Below are positions 9,001 through 16,973 of a stretch of 64,000 bases of DNA, piece by piece (the stretch's first letter is position 1; each line of letters begins with the position of its first letter). The position numbers and the translations under genes are program-made. The notes under the pieces are model-generated. The model ran no database searches and had not been told where the DNA came from. It saw nothing but the letters and a program-made list of their open reading frames with translations. Source of the DNA: Acidovorax sp. 107 (GTDB lineage: Bacteria > Pseudomonadota > Gammaproteobacteria > Burkholderiales > Burkholderiaceae_C); contig NZ_QBTZ01000001.1 of the NCBI RefSeq assembly GCF_003058055.1, forward strand, positions 2,622,001 through 2,686,000. The letters run 5' to 3'.

Positions 9001-9888
9001 CCGTATTCCGTCAAGTACGCCGGGCACGGCATCGAGCGCGGCAAGCTCAGCATGGACGTGAACTACAAGGTGCTGCCCAATGGCCAGCTCACCGCCAGCA
9101 ACCGTCTGGTGCTCAACCAGCTGACCTTTGGCGAGCCCGTGGAGGGCGCACCCAACAGCCTGCCCGTGAAGCTGGCCGTGGCCCTGCTGGCCGACCGCCA
9201 GGGCGTGATCGACCTGGACCTGCCCATCAGCGGCTCGCTCAACGACCCGCAGTTCCGCATCGGCCCGGTGATCTTCAAGATCATCATCAACCTCATCGGC
9301 AAGGCGCTGACCTCGCCCTTCAGCCTGCTGGCCAGCGCCTTTGGTGGTGGCGAGGAAATGAACCATGTGCCCTTTGCCCCCGGCAGTGCCACCCTGACGC
9401 CCGAGGCGCAGCAGAGCCTGGACAAGGTGGCCAAGGCCCTGGCCGACCGCCCCGCACTCAAGATCACCGTGACCGGCACGGCCAGCCTGCCGGACGAACG
9501 CGAAGGCCTGCAGCGTGAGCACCTGCAGCAGCTGGTGCTGGCTGAAAAACGCCGCGCCAACCCGGCGGATACCGCCCCGGTGTCGGCCACCGAGTACCCC
9601 GCCCTGCTCAAGGAGGTATACCGCCGCGCCGACATCCCCAAGCCGCGCAACCTGGTCGGCCTGGCCAAGGACCTCACCGTGCCCGAGATGGAAGCCCTGC
9701 TGCTGGCCCACCAGCCCGCCACCGAGGCCATGGCCGCCGAGCTGGCCACCCAGCGCGGCCAGGCGATCCGCGCGTACCTGGTGGCGCAAAAGCTGCCGGT
9801 GGAACGCCTCTTTGTGGCGGCCCCCAAGTCGGGCAAACCGCCCGAAAAGTGGACCCCGCGTGCGGATTTGAGCCTGGCGACACAGTGA
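6049..9888 (+). CDS. DUF748 (AsmA-like) envelope protein
   Basis: A 1279-residue protein with one N-terminal membrane segment (about residues 30-48, ALVGLIALWLVTWLAIPPL) and the rest predicted periplasmic. The repeated pattern of SIDF, LRI, DGRYDVDDI and the late block with NYKVLPNGQL and ISGSLNDPQFRIGPVI is typical of DUF748, a branch of the AsmA superfamily whose members (YhdP, TamB-type) form long hydrophobic grooves bridging the membranes for lipid transport. Ala/Ser/Pro-rich linkers occur near residues 345-395 and 845-890. The C-terminal part, from about residue 1100 (VPFAPGSATLTPEAQQ), resembles an OmpA-like peptidoglycan-binding start. ATG 6049 is preferred over TTG 6037. The exact cargo is unknown. 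Confidence 0.85.
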   Translation: MPISLRSVSFATLRQHRWFRPAVRALVGLIALWLVTWLAIPPLVKGPLERIASEQLGRAVTIGSIDFQPWSLELALRDVAVAGANGAPPQLTIGRVYADGELQSLFRLAPVVDAFTIDNPVLRITHLGDGRYDVDDIIAKVIAPKSDPEPDQGPARLALYNLALTGGSIDFIDNTISETHEVRALTLKVPFISTLPSQREVKVEPHLAFTLDGSRFDSSAEGTPFAQTGKADAQIRLDGLNLAPYLGYLPANLPVKVQSATLDADVKVAFEQHPRMAVKLSGTVQASGVRMADRQGADLLSYERLKIDMADVRPLEQIVRLQHVELTAPVVTATRDAAGQINLAQLAAPAQPATPAKDRTTASADAASAPVASASTAYAPASSASVGEGKGKAKAKTAAPAWAVEVATAAVRGGTLRWADATTRPAAALQATEFALEAADIALPFAKENAKPFTFKGGLNLQGSTLSFTGEATDQKAQVNATLNALALQLAAPYLAQALEPTVTGQLSGDVGVLWQAPTPQATQTGATGVTLKAGPLALEQLAVKQGKTTLASLGKLEIAGAEVPLDARTATLERLAINQPQLAVERGADGRWMFERWLKSEKAAPAAQGSATAAADPAPTSNAAPWKLRVADFSVQGGTVTLADNAQPRPVALDLAALGITARNLASDGSKPEAFTLTARAAAPGKGSNKAAPGTIDYQGTLALQPLTTQGKLDATRLPVHALDGYLASQLSVELLRADVGYRGQVALAQTDKGVSLRLSGDAVVEDLRANSTAAFTPKTEAQVGEELLAWKSLNLRGLAVATTPGTAPRVEVKETSLVDFFARITINEAGRINLSDIAKTPAEAQAANAASAAASAATPAASAPAATASAATSAPSATVAQADPLAPVVVFGPVSLVNGKVLFSDFFIKPNYSADLSELTGKLSAFSSEARGGDPVLADLELRGRAEGSASLEVTGKLNPLAKPLALDITGKVRDLELPPLTPYSVKYAGHGIERGKLSMDVNYKVLPNGQLTASNRLVLNQLTFGEPVEGAPNSLPVKLAVALLADRQGVIDLDLPISGSLNDPQFRIGPVIFKIIINLIGKALTSPFSLLASAFGGGEEMNHVPFAPGSATLTPEAQQSLDKVAKALADRPALKITVTGTASLPDEREGLQREHLQQLVLAEKRRANPADTAPVSATEYPALLKEVYRRADIPKPRNLVGLAKDLTVPEMEALLLAHQPATEAMAAELATQRGQAIRAYLVAQKLPVERLFVAAPKSGKPPEKWTPRADLSLATQ

Positions 9889-9894
9889 GCAACA

Positions 9895-10013
9895 CCCCCT
9901 GAGTCGCCTACGGCGCCTTCCCCCTCTCTCGCTACGCGGGAGGGGGACGCCCCCAGCGCGGCGGGGCGGCCCTTGCGCGGGGGCCCTGGTACTGGCCACG
10001 CCAGTTTCCACGG
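9895..10013 (+). repeat. GC-rich dispersed repeat, family 2
   Basis: Begins CCCCCTGAGTCGCC, contains GCGCCTTCCCCCTCTCTCGC, GGAGGGGGACGC and GGGGCGGCCCTTGC, and ends with GCCAGTTTCCACGG. The same order of blocks occurs at 43042-43172, and remnants at 19972-20026 and 29533-29610. Several inverted arms (CCCCCT/AGGGGG) would fold into a long hairpin that can terminate transcription of the upstream gene. Confidence 0.75.
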
Positions 10014-10105
10014 ACATGGACGGCTCCAAGCACAATGGTGGATCGAGAATCGAAACGGCGGCAGCGCCGGAACCAATCCCGCCCCGCCCGCTCCCACATT
10101 GCACC

Positions 10106-12361
10106 ATGCCTTCACGCCTGTTCCACCGCCTTGCAGCCACTCTCTTTTTTATAGCTGCCAGCGCTTTATGGACTAGCGCTACCGCCCAATTGGGCACCAA
10201 AACGACCGGCCAGGGCACCAGCGTGGTCACCACGCCCTATGTGCGGGCCGAGCTGCTGGCCCATGCGCCCCAGGGCGTGGCCCCCGGCCAGCCGCTGTGG
10301 CTGGGCCTGCAGATCACCCACCAGCCGGAGTGGCACACCTACTGGAAGAACCCCGGCGACTCCGGCCTGCCCACCGACCTGGCCTGGACGCTGCCCGCAG
10401 GCCTGGACGCAGGCGAAATCGCCTGGCCGCTGCCCAAGAAGATCCCCATCGGCACGCTGGCCAACTATGGCTACGAAGGCACGGTACTGCTGCCCGTGCC
10501 CGTGACGGTGGCCAGCACCTATGCCCCCGGGCCGCTGGCCAAAGATGCCACCATCAAACTGCGCGCCTCGTGGCTGGTGTGCCGCAAGGAGTGCATCCCT
10601 GAAGAGGGCGAGTTCACGCTGCAGCTGCCCATTCAGAGCACCACGGCGCTGAACGGCGACGCGTTCGAGGCAGCGGCCAAAGCCCAGCCCCGCTCCGTGC
10701 TGGCAGGTACCAACGGCATCGTGCCCCACAGCCAGGCGCAGATTGCAGATGGCAATCTGCTTCAAGTCAGCGTGCAGGGCCTGCCCGTGGCGCTGCGCGG
10801 CAAGACGCTCGACCTGTTCCCCGAAACCGCCGAGGTCATAGACAACGCCGCCGGCTGGAAGCAGGCCTGGAACGGCAGCGTGTGGACCGCGCAGATTCCC
10901 CTGTCTGCCCAGCGCAGCGCCAGCCCCAGCCTGATGCCCGTGGTGCTGGCCGAGCAGGCGGCCGCAGGCCATGGCGCCGGCCCCGACACCCGCACCGGCT
11001 ACCGCGCCGAGCTGAAGGTGCTGGGCACCTGGCCGCAGGGCGCGTCAGCAGCTGCGGTGTCGCCCGCGCTGGAGGCAGCGCTCAAGGCCAACGCGGCGCA
11101 GGCAGGCGGCGCGGCAACGTCGGCCGCAGGCTCTGGCGCCTCGTCCCTCACCCTCACTGCCGCGCTGCTGGGCGCCTTGCTTGGCGGGCTCATCCTCAAC
11201 CTCATGCCCTGCGTGTTCCCGGTGCTGGCGATCAAGGTGGTGGGCTTTACCCAGCACGCGCAAGACCGGCGTGCGCACCGCGTCAGCGGCATCGCCTACA
11301 CGGCGGGCGTGGTGCTGTCGTTCATCGCCCTGGGCGCGCTCATGCTGGGCCTGCGTGCGGCGGGCGAGGCCGTAGGCTGGGGCTTCCAATTGCAGTCCCC
11401 GGCCGTTGTCGCCTCGCTGGCGGCGCTGTTCACGCTGATCGCGCTCAACCTGGCGGGCGTGTTCGAGTTCGGGCATTTCCTGCCGTCCTCGGTGGCCAGC
11501 CTGCAGGCGCGCCACCCGGTGGCCGACAGCTTCCTCACCGGCGTGCTGGCCGTGGCCGTGGCCTCGCCCTGCACCGCGCCGTTCATGGGCGCGTCCATGG
11601 GCCTCACCGCCACGCTGCCCGCGCCCCAGGCGCTGGCCGTGTTTGCGGCGCTGGGCCTGGGGCTGGCGCTGCCGTACCTGGCGGCCAGCTTGGTGCCCGC
11701 CGTGGCGCGCGCCCTGCCCCGCCCCGGCGCGTGGATGGACACCTTCCGCAAGCTCATGGCCTTCCCCATGCTGGCCACCGTGGTCTGGCTGGTGTGGGTG
11801 CTGGGCCAGCAAAGCGGCATCGATGGCGCAGGAGCGCTGCTGATCCTGCTGGTGGGGCTGTCGCTGGTGGTGTGGGCCCTGTCGCTGGCCGGGCGTGCGC
11901 GGGTATGGATGGCCACGGTGTCCATCGCGGCGATGGCGCTGCTGGTCTGGGCGTTTGCGCCGCACGTCACCAACGTGTCCAACGCGCAAGCCGCCAACAC
12001 ACCGTCCGCGCAAGCCTCGGCCACCGGTTGGCAGCCCTGGGCACCCGGCGCGGCCGATCAGATCGTGGCCAGTGGCCGCCCTGTGTTTGTGGACTTCACC
12101 GCCGCCTGGTGCGTGACCTGCCAGTACAACAAGAAGACCACGCTGGCCCACGCTGACGTGCTGGCCGACCTGCAGACCAAGAACGTCGCCCTGCTGCGCG
12201 CCGACTGGACGCGCCGCGACCCCGCCATCACGGCCGCCCTGGCATCGCTGGGCCGCAACGGTGTGCCCGTGTACGTGTTCTACCGCCCTGGCAAACCGCC
12301 GGTGGTGCTGACCGAGGTGCTCAGCGTGGACGAGGTGCGCGCCACCATTGCCCAGTTGTAG
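10106..12361 (+). CDS. DsbD/ScsB-type thiol:disulfide interchange protein
   Basis: A 751-residue inner-membrane electron carrier that passes reducing power from cytoplasmic thioredoxin to the periplasm. Domains in order: signal peptide (cleavage likely after residue 27), periplasmic N-terminal domain with CRKEC near residue 159, an eight-helix membrane domain with NLMPCVFPV near 369 and ASPCTAPFMG near 489, and a thioredoxin-like C-terminal domain with WCVTC near 669. The N-terminal domain looks like the ScsB class rather than classical DsbD. The ATG at 10106 is chosen because it gives a proper signal peptide; a frame open to 10016 gives none. The signal-peptide core is encoded by a dispersed repeat (10144-10182). 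Confidence 0.88.
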   Translation: MPSRLFHRLAATLFFIAASALWTSATAQLGTKTTGQGTSVVTTPYVRAELLAHAPQGVAPGQPLWLGLQITHQPEWHTYWKNPGDSGLPTDLAWTLPAGLDAGEIAWPLPKKIPIGTLANYGYEGTVLLPVPVTVASTYAPGPLAKDATIKLRASWLVCRKECIPEEGEFTLQLPIQSTTALNGDAFEAAAKAQPRSVLAGTNGIVPHSQAQIADGNLLQVSVQGLPVALRGKTLDLFPETAEVIDNAAGWKQAWNGSVWTAQIPLSAQRSASPSLMPVVLAEQAAAGHGAGPDTRTGYRAELKVLGTWPQGASAAAVSPALEAALKANAAQAGGAATSAAGSGASSLTLTAALLGALLGGLILNLMPCVFPVLAIKVVGFTQHAQDRRAHRVSGIAYTAGVVLSFIALGALMLGLRAAGEAVGWGFQLQSPAVVASLAALFTLIALNLAGVFEFGHFLPSSVASLQARHPVADSFLTGVLAVAVASPCTAPFMGASMGLTATLPAPQALAVFAALGLGLALPYLAASLVPAVARALPRPGAWMDTFRKLMAFPMLATVVWLVWVLGQQSGIDGAGALLILLVGLSLVVWALSLAGRARVWMATVSIAAMALLVWAFAPHVTNVSNAQAANTPSAQASATGWQPWAPGAADQIVASGRPVFVDFTAAWCVTCQYNKKTTLAHADVLADLQTKNVALLRADWTRRDPAITAALASLGRNGVPVYVFYRPGKPPVVLTEVLSVDEVRATIAQL
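10144..10182 (+). repeat. Dispersed AT-rich repeat inside the dsbD-like gene
   Basis: TTTTTATAGCTGCCAGCGC followed by ACTAGCGCT matches the dispersed repeat, but lies in frame within the signal peptide of the DsbD-like protein, encoding roughly FFIAASALWTSAT. The same frame is used in the gene at 41297. Confidence 0.7.
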
Positions 12362-12424
12362 GTCGCGCTGCCAGCCCACCTTTCCGCTTTCGACCACCCG
12401 CCAACCCCTTCAGGAGACCCTGCC

Positions 12425-13039
12425 ATGAAGCTGCTTCGCCGTACGTTGATCGCCACCGCCGCCCTCGTCGCCCTGGGCGCCCAGGCCGCTGCCACCGTGG
12501 GCCAGCCCGCGCCCGACTTCACGCTCAAGGACACCAGCGGAAAGACCGTGCGCCTGTCGGACTTCAAGGGCAAACATGTGGTGCTGGAGTGGACCAACCC
12601 CGGCTGCCCCTTTGTGCGCAAGCACTACGACAGCGGCAACATGCCCGCCACACAGAAGGACGCCACCGGCCAAGGCGTGGTGTGGCTGTCCATCAACTCC
12701 ACCGAAAAAGCCAGCAGCGACTACCTGGAGCCCGCCAAGCTCGCAGCCTGGAAGACCGAACGTAAAGCCGCCCCCACCGCCGTGCTGATGGATGAAGAAG
12801 GCACCGTGGGCAAGAACTACGGCGCGCGCACCACGCCGCACATGTACATCGTCAACCCGCAGGGCATGCTGGTGTACGCAGGCGGCATAGATAGCATCCC
12901 CTCGGCCCGCCCGGCCGACATCGAGAAGGCCACCAACTATGTGAAGGTGGGGCTGGCCGAGGCGCTGGCGGGCAAGCCGATCTCGGCAGCGACGACTGCG
13001 CCGTATGGGTGCAGCATCAAGTACAAGTCGCCGGCCTGA
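12425..13039 (+). CDS. Periplasmic redoxin (thioredoxin-like fold) protein
   Basis: A 204-residue exported protein with a signal peptide ending at about residue 22 (VALGAQAAA) and an AhpC/redoxin-type thioredoxin fold. The region that normally carries the peroxidatic or CXXC cysteine reads WTNPGCPFVRKHY, leaving one cysteine (C61) in the position typical of this family of 'thioredoxin family' proteins; a second cysteine lies near the C-terminus (YGCSIKY). AGGAG 8 bases before the start supports it. It follows the DsbD-like gene by 63 bases and is probably reduced by it, so a role in periplasmic thiol homeostasis or peroxide removal is inferred. Confidence 0.82.
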   Translation: MKLLRRTLIATAALVALGAQAAATVGQPAPDFTLKDTSGKTVRLSDFKGKHVVLEWTNPGCPFVRKHYDSGNMPATQKDATGQGVVWLSINSTEKASSDYLEPAKLAAWKTERKAAPTAVLMDEEGTVGKNYGARTTPHMYIVNPQGMLVYAGGIDSIPSARPADIEKATNYVKVGLAEALAGKPISAATTAPYGCSIKYKSPA

Positions 13040-13079
13040 CCCTCCGCTGCGAACCCGAGGGCATGCGTACACTGTTTGC

Positions 13080-13595
13080 ATGCTCCACACCCCCGACACC
13101 ATCAGCACCCTGCGCCACCTGCTCACCGCCTGCCGCACCATTGCGGTGGTGGGCCTCTCGCCGCAGTGGCACCGCCCCAGCTACTTTGCCGCCAAGTACA
13201 TGCAGGCGCATGGCTACCGCATCGTGCCGGTCAACCCGCTGGTGGCGCGTGATGGCGGGCAGATCCTGGGCGAGACGGCCTACGGCAGCGTGACCGAGGC
13301 GGCCGCCGCCCTGGCCGCGCAGGGCCAAAAGATCGACATGGTGGACTGCTTTCGCAAGAGTGAGGACATCCCGCCGCTGGCCGAGGAGGCCGTCGCCATC
13401 GGCGCACAGTGCCTGTGGCTGCAGCTGGGGGTTTTCAACGAGGCCGCAGGCCTCCGTGCTGAAGCGGCCGGGCTGCAAGTCATCCAGAACCGCTGCGTGA
13501 AGATCGAACACGCGCGGCTGTTTGGTGGCCTGGGCTGGATGGGCGTGAACACCAAGGTGATCAGCGCCAAGCGCTTGCGGCAGCTGCCTTACTAG
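13080..13595 (+). CDS. CoA-binding domain protein (YccU type)
   Basis: A 171-residue cytosolic protein of the CoA_binding_2 family, a stand-alone Rossmann domain like that at the N-terminus of succinyl-CoA synthetase alpha subunits. Visible features are IAVVGLSPQWHRPSYFAAKYM, VNPLVA, VDCFRKSEDIP and the late QNRCVKIEHARL, all characteristic. The biochemical role of these proteins is not established. The ATG at 13080 gives the normal family N-terminus; an upstream open frame overlaps the redoxin gene and is not credible. A dispersed repeat follows the stop directly. Confidence 0.85.
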   Translation: MLHTPDTISTLRHLLTACRTIAVVGLSPQWHRPSYFAAKYMQAHGYRIVPVNPLVARDGGQILGETAYGSVTEAAAALAAQGQKIDMVDCFRKSEDIPPLAEEAVAIGAQCLWLQLGVFNEAAGLRAEAAGLQVIQNRCVKIEHARLFGGLGWMGVNTKVISAKRLRQLPY

Positions 13596-13596
13596 C

Positions 13597-13650
13597 AAAT
13601 TGATAGCTATCAGCGCATATTGCACTAGCGCTTGCGGCCAGTTTCATTCA
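13597..13650 (+). repeat. Dispersed AT-rich repeat, well-preserved copy
   Basis: Shows the full order of blocks: AATTGATAGCTATCAGCGCA, TATTGCACTAGCGCTTGCGG and CCAGTTTCATTCAAATT. GATAGCTATC is a perfect palindrome and AGCGCT recurs. It lies between the CoA-binding gene and metY and could be part of the metY leader or a terminator. Confidence 0.8.
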
Positions 13651-13699
13651 AATTCCTTCACCCAACCCTCTGCGCAGCACTGCGGGCTGCGCCACCGCC

Positions 13700-15022
13700 A
13701 TGACCGAGCCCACATCCAACGGCGCCGACCGCCACTTCGGCTTTGGCACCCGCGCCATCCACGCCGGGGCCCAGCCCGACCCTGTGACCGGCGCGCGCGC
13801 CACGCCCATCCACCAGACAACCAGCTTTGTGTTCGACAACGCCGAGCACGCGAGCAGCCTGTTCAACCTGCAGACCTTTGGCAACGTCTACAGCCGCATC
13901 AGCAACCCCACGGTGGCAGTGTTCGAGGAGCGCATCGCCAGCCTCGAAAACGGCCGCGCCGCGCTCGCCTGCGCCAGCGGCATGGCCGCGCAGATGGCGG
14001 CGCTGCTGGCCATTTTGAAAACCGGCGACCACATCGTGGCGGCCAGCACACTCTATGGCGGCACGGTGGGGCAGCTGGGCGTGGGCTTTGGCCGCTTGGG
14101 GCTAGAGACCACGTTTGTGGACCCGGTCGACCCCGAAAACTTTGCGCGCGCCATGCGTCCCAACACCCGCGCCGTGTATGGCGAGACCATCGGCAACCCA
14201 CTGGTCAACGTGCTCGACATCGCAGCCGTGGCCGAGGTGGCGCATGCGCATGGCGTGCCGCTCATCATCGACAACACGGTGGCCAGCCCCTACCTGTGCA
14301 ACCCCTTGCAGTTGGGCGCCGACATCGTGGTGCACAGCGCCACCAAGTACATCGGCGGCCACGGCACGACCATGGGCGGCGTGGTGGTGGAAGGCGGCAA
14401 GTTCCCGTGGGACAACGGCAACTTCCCCGAGATGGTGGAGCCCAGCCGCGCCTACCACGGCGTGAAGTTCTACGAGACCTTTGGCGACTTCGGCTACACC
14501 ATGAAGGCGCGCATGGAGGTCAACCGCACCTTCGGCGGCGTGCTCTCGCCCATGAACGCGTGGCAGCTGCTGCAGGGCGCCGAGACGCTGCACCTGCGCA
14601 TGCGCGAGCACTGCCGCAATGCGCTGGCCGTAGCGAAGTTCTTGCAGAGCCACCAGCAGGTGGCCTGGGTCAACTATCCCGGGTTGGCGGATTCGCCGTA
14701 CTTCGACCTGGCGCAAAAGCAGTTCCGCGCGGTGGACGGCGCGCCGGGGGCCTCGGGCATCCTCACGTTTGGCGTGAAGGGGGGCGCTGCGGCGGGCGAG
14801 AAGTTCATCGACGCCTGCGAGTTTTTGAGCCACCTGGCCAACATCGGCGACGCGAAGACGCTGGTGATTCACCCCGCATCGACCACACACCGGCAGCTGA
14901 ACGAAGAAGAGCTGGCCCGCGCGGGGGTGAGCGCGGACATGGTGCGGTTGTCGGTGGGGATTGAAGACCTAGACGACATCCTGTGGGACACCGACCAGGC
15001 GCTGGGGCGCGCAGCGGGCTGA
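13700..15022 (+). CDS. metY: O-acetylhomoserine sulfhydrylase (aminocarboxypropyltransferase)
   Basis: A 440-residue PLP enzyme of the Cys/Met metabolism family that makes homocysteine directly from O-acetylhomoserine and sulfide. Signature features are GFGTRAIHAG, YSRISNPT, CASGMAAQ, the PLP-lysine block HSATKYIGGHGTT (K216) and the long insertion with KFYETFGDFGYTMKARME that separates MetY from cystathionine gamma-synthases. C-terminal HPASTTHRQL and RLSVGIED are present. No strong ribosome binding site is seen before the ATG. It is convergent with the IclR regulator gene. No S-box or SAM riboswitch is visible upstream. Confidence 0.92.
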   Translation: MTEPTSNGADRHFGFGTRAIHAGAQPDPVTGARATPIHQTTSFVFDNAEHASSLFNLQTFGNVYSRISNPTVAVFEERIASLENGRAALACASGMAAQMAALLAILKTGDHIVAASTLYGGTVGQLGVGFGRLGLETTFVDPVDPENFARAMRPNTRAVYGETIGNPLVNVLDIAAVAEVAHAHGVPLIIDNTVASPYLCNPLQLGADIVVHSATKYIGGHGTTMGGVVVEGGKFPWDNGNFPEMVEPSRAYHGVKFYETFGDFGYTMKARMEVNRTFGGVLSPMNAWQLLQGAETLHLRMREHCRNALAVAKFLQSHQQVAWVNYPGLADSPYFDLAQKQFRAVDGAPGASGILTFGVKGGAAAGEKFIDACEFLSHLANIGDAKTLVIHPASTTHRQLNEEELARAGVSADMVRLSVGIEDLDDILWDTDQALGRAAG

Positions 15023-15034
15023 TCGCCCAACGGC

Positions 15035-15844
15035 CTACACGGGGCCGACCGGCGCCCCCAAGCGCTGCGACAAACTCCGCGCCGCTTCCCGCAGATGCTG
15101 CGCCGCCGGGCTCGCAGGCCCCGTCTGCAGCGTGGCACTCGGCCCGATCACGGCGATGCACAGCACCAGCTGCCCGAACCCGTCGAACACCGGCGTGGCC
15201 AGCGCGCTGATGCCGGGCAGGAGCTGGTCGGTCACCTCGCTGATCTGGTGCTGGCGCACGGCCTCCAGTTCGGCCGCAAATGCGGGCTCATCCAGCGCGC
15301 CTGCAAACCCTTCGGCGGCCAGCGCGGCGGCAGCGCGCTCGCGCGGGCCGAACGCCGCAAACACCTTGCCCGTGGCCGTGTGCCGCACCGAGGCCGTGGT
15401 GCCGTGGCGCATGGCCACATACACGGCGGTGGGCCCCTCTTCCACCCGAATGATGGTGGGGCCGTTGTCGCCCCAGACCGAGGCCGACACGGTGTAGCCG
15501 ATGCGCTGGGCCAGCGCGGGCAGCTCGGCAATGGCCAGGCGCACCGGGTCCACCTGCTGCAGGCTGATCAGGCCCAGTTGCATGGCCAAGGGGCCCAGGC
15601 CGTAGTGGCCGCTCACAGCGTCCTGCTCGATGAGGCCCAGCTTGCCAAAGCTCACCAGGTAGGGGTGGGCCTTGGCGGCCGTCATGTCCGCCGCGCGGGC
15701 CAGGTCCTTGAGCGCCATGCGCCGGCCGGTGCGCGCCAGCACCTTCAGCAGCTGGCCGCCCACCTCCACGCTCTGGATGCCGCGCGGGCTGCGGGGCGTG
15801 TCTTCGTCGTCGGCGGGGGGCAGGTCGGGGATCGTGGTGGGCAT
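15035..15844 (-). CDS. IclR-family transcriptional regulator
   Basis: A 269-residue IclR-type regulator: an N-terminal winged helix (about residues 22-80, GIQSVEVGGQLLKVLARTG then LKDLARAADMTAAKAHPYL) and a C-terminal effector domain with GYTVSASVWGDNGPTIIR. It is divergent from the MBL-fold/FAD monooxygenase group and very likely controls it; the 142-base gap holds an inverted repeat (15902-15965). The ATG at 15844 is preferred over one further upstream because it fits the family N-terminus. The inducer is probably an aromatic acid or related substrate of the divergent genes (inference). Confidence 0.88.
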   Translation of the reverse strand: MPTTIPDLPPADDEDTPRSPRGIQSVEVGGQLLKVLARTGRRMALKDLARAADMTAAKAHPYLVSFGKLGLIEQDAVSGHYGLGPLAMQLGLISLQQVDPVRLAIAELPALAQRIGYTVSASVWGDNGPTIIRVEEGPTAVYVAMRHGTTASVRHTATGKVFAAFGPRERAAAALAAEGFAGALDEPAFAAELEAVRQHQISEVTDQLLPGISALATPVFDGFGQLVLCIAVIGPSATLQTGPASPAAQHLREAARSLSQRLGAPVGPV

Positions 15845-15900
15845 GGGGCGATTGTCCACGCAGCGCAGCATCCACACGCCCTTCGGGTTTACACCTAAAC

Positions 15901-15965
15901 AAATGCGTTAGACATAAACAAATTTCTTGCCTAACATCAACATATTCCGTTTAGATAAACGCATT
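15901..15965. promoter_or_regulatory. Divergent AT-rich promoter with probable IclR operator
   Basis: AATGCGTT (15902-15909) and AACGCATT (15958-15965) form a perfect 8-base inverted repeat, and GTTAGACATAAAC / GTTTAGATAAAC lie inside as near-copies. The stretch is much more AT-rich than its surroundings. Position between the IclR gene and its divergent target supports an operator. Confidence 0.6.
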
Positions 15966-15986
15966 CACTATTAACAAACAATCACC

Positions 15987-16946
15987 ATGAGCACCGTCAA
16001 AACCTTTGCCTCCGCCGCCGACCTCGAAGTGAAGAAGGTGAGCTTCGACAAGCTCTCCGACCACGCCTATGCCTACACGGCCGAGGGCGACCCCAACACC
16101 GGCATCATCATTGGCGACGACGCGGTGATGGTCATCGACACCCAGGCCACGCCCGTGATGGCGCAGGACGTGATCCGCCGCATCCGCGAGGTGACGGACA
16201 AGCCCATCAAGTACGTGCTGCTGAGCCACTACCACGCCGTGCGCGTGCTCGGTGCCAGCGCTTACGGCGCCGAGCACATCATTGCCAGCGAAGACACGCG
16301 CGATTTGATCGTGGAGCGCGGCCAGTTCGACAAGGACAGCGAGATCGGCCGCTTTCCGCGCCTGTTCCAGAACGTGGAGAGCGTGCCCGACGGCCTGACC
16401 TGGCCGACCATGACCTTCAACCAAAAGATGACGCTGTGGCTGGGCAAGCTGGAGGTGCAGATCCTGCAACTGGGCCGGGGCCACACCAAGGGCGACACGG
16501 TGGCCTGGCTGCCGCAAGAAAAGATCCTCTTCAGCGGCGACCTGGTGGAGTTCGACGCCACGCCGTATGCGGGCGATGCGTACTTCCAGGACTGGCCCCA
16601 GACGCTGGACAACATTGCTGCCCTGAAGCCCGAAAAGCTCGTGCCCGGCCGGGGCGCCGCGCTGCAGACGCCCGAGCAGGTGCAGGCCGGCCTGGCGGGC
16701 ACGCGCGCCTTCATCAGCGACCTGTACGACAGCGTGAAGGCCAGTGCGGCCAAAGGCGAAGACCTGCGCAAGGTGTACGAGGCCACGTTTGCCAAGCTGC
16801 AGCCCAAGTACGGCCACTGGGTCATCTTCAACCACTGCATGCCGTTTGACGTGACCCGTGCCTACGACGAGGCCACGCAGTACCCGGACCCACGCATCTG
16901 GACGGCCGAGCGCGACGTGCAGATGTGGAAATCGCTGGAAGGCTGA
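15987..16946 (+). CDS. MBL-fold protein with degenerate metal site
   Basis: A 319-residue metallo-beta-lactamase-fold protein, first gene of an IclR-controlled group. The fold is recognisable from IIIGDDAVMVIDTQATP, the LLSHYH strand end, GRGHTKGDTVAWLP and ILFSGDLVEF. The usual HxHxDH motif reads HYHAVR (about residues 80-85): the first two histidines remain, but the Asp-His pair that binds the second metal is replaced by Val-Arg. The later HTKGDT histidine and the GD aspartate are kept. It may bind a single metal or work differently from classical hydrolases. The next gene starts 27 bases on. Confidence 0.85.
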   Translation: MSTVKTFASAADLEVKKVSFDKLSDHAYAYTAEGDPNTGIIIGDDAVMVIDTQATPVMAQDVIRRIREVTDKPIKYVLLSHYHAVRVLGASAYGAEHIIASEDTRDLIVERGQFDKDSEIGRFPRLFQNVESVPDGLTWPTMTFNQKMTLWLGKLEVQILQLGRGHTKGDTVAWLPQEKILFSGDLVEFDATPYAGDAYFQDWPQTLDNIAALKPEKLVPGRGAALQTPEQVQAGLAGTRAFISDLYDSVKASAAKGEDLRKVYEATFAKLQPKYGHWVIFNHCMPFDVTRAYDEATQYPDPRIWTAERDVQMWKSLEG

Positions 16947-16973
16947 ACCGCCGAGGTTGGAGGAGACGCAACA

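Noticed and set aside
6631..10233. Very long open frame on the minus strand opposite the DUF748 gene
   Set aside because: High third-position GC of the sense gene leaves antisense frames open. The DUF748 gene on the plus strand has clear family features, and the antisense translation has low-complexity His/Gly/Gln content with no recognisable domain.
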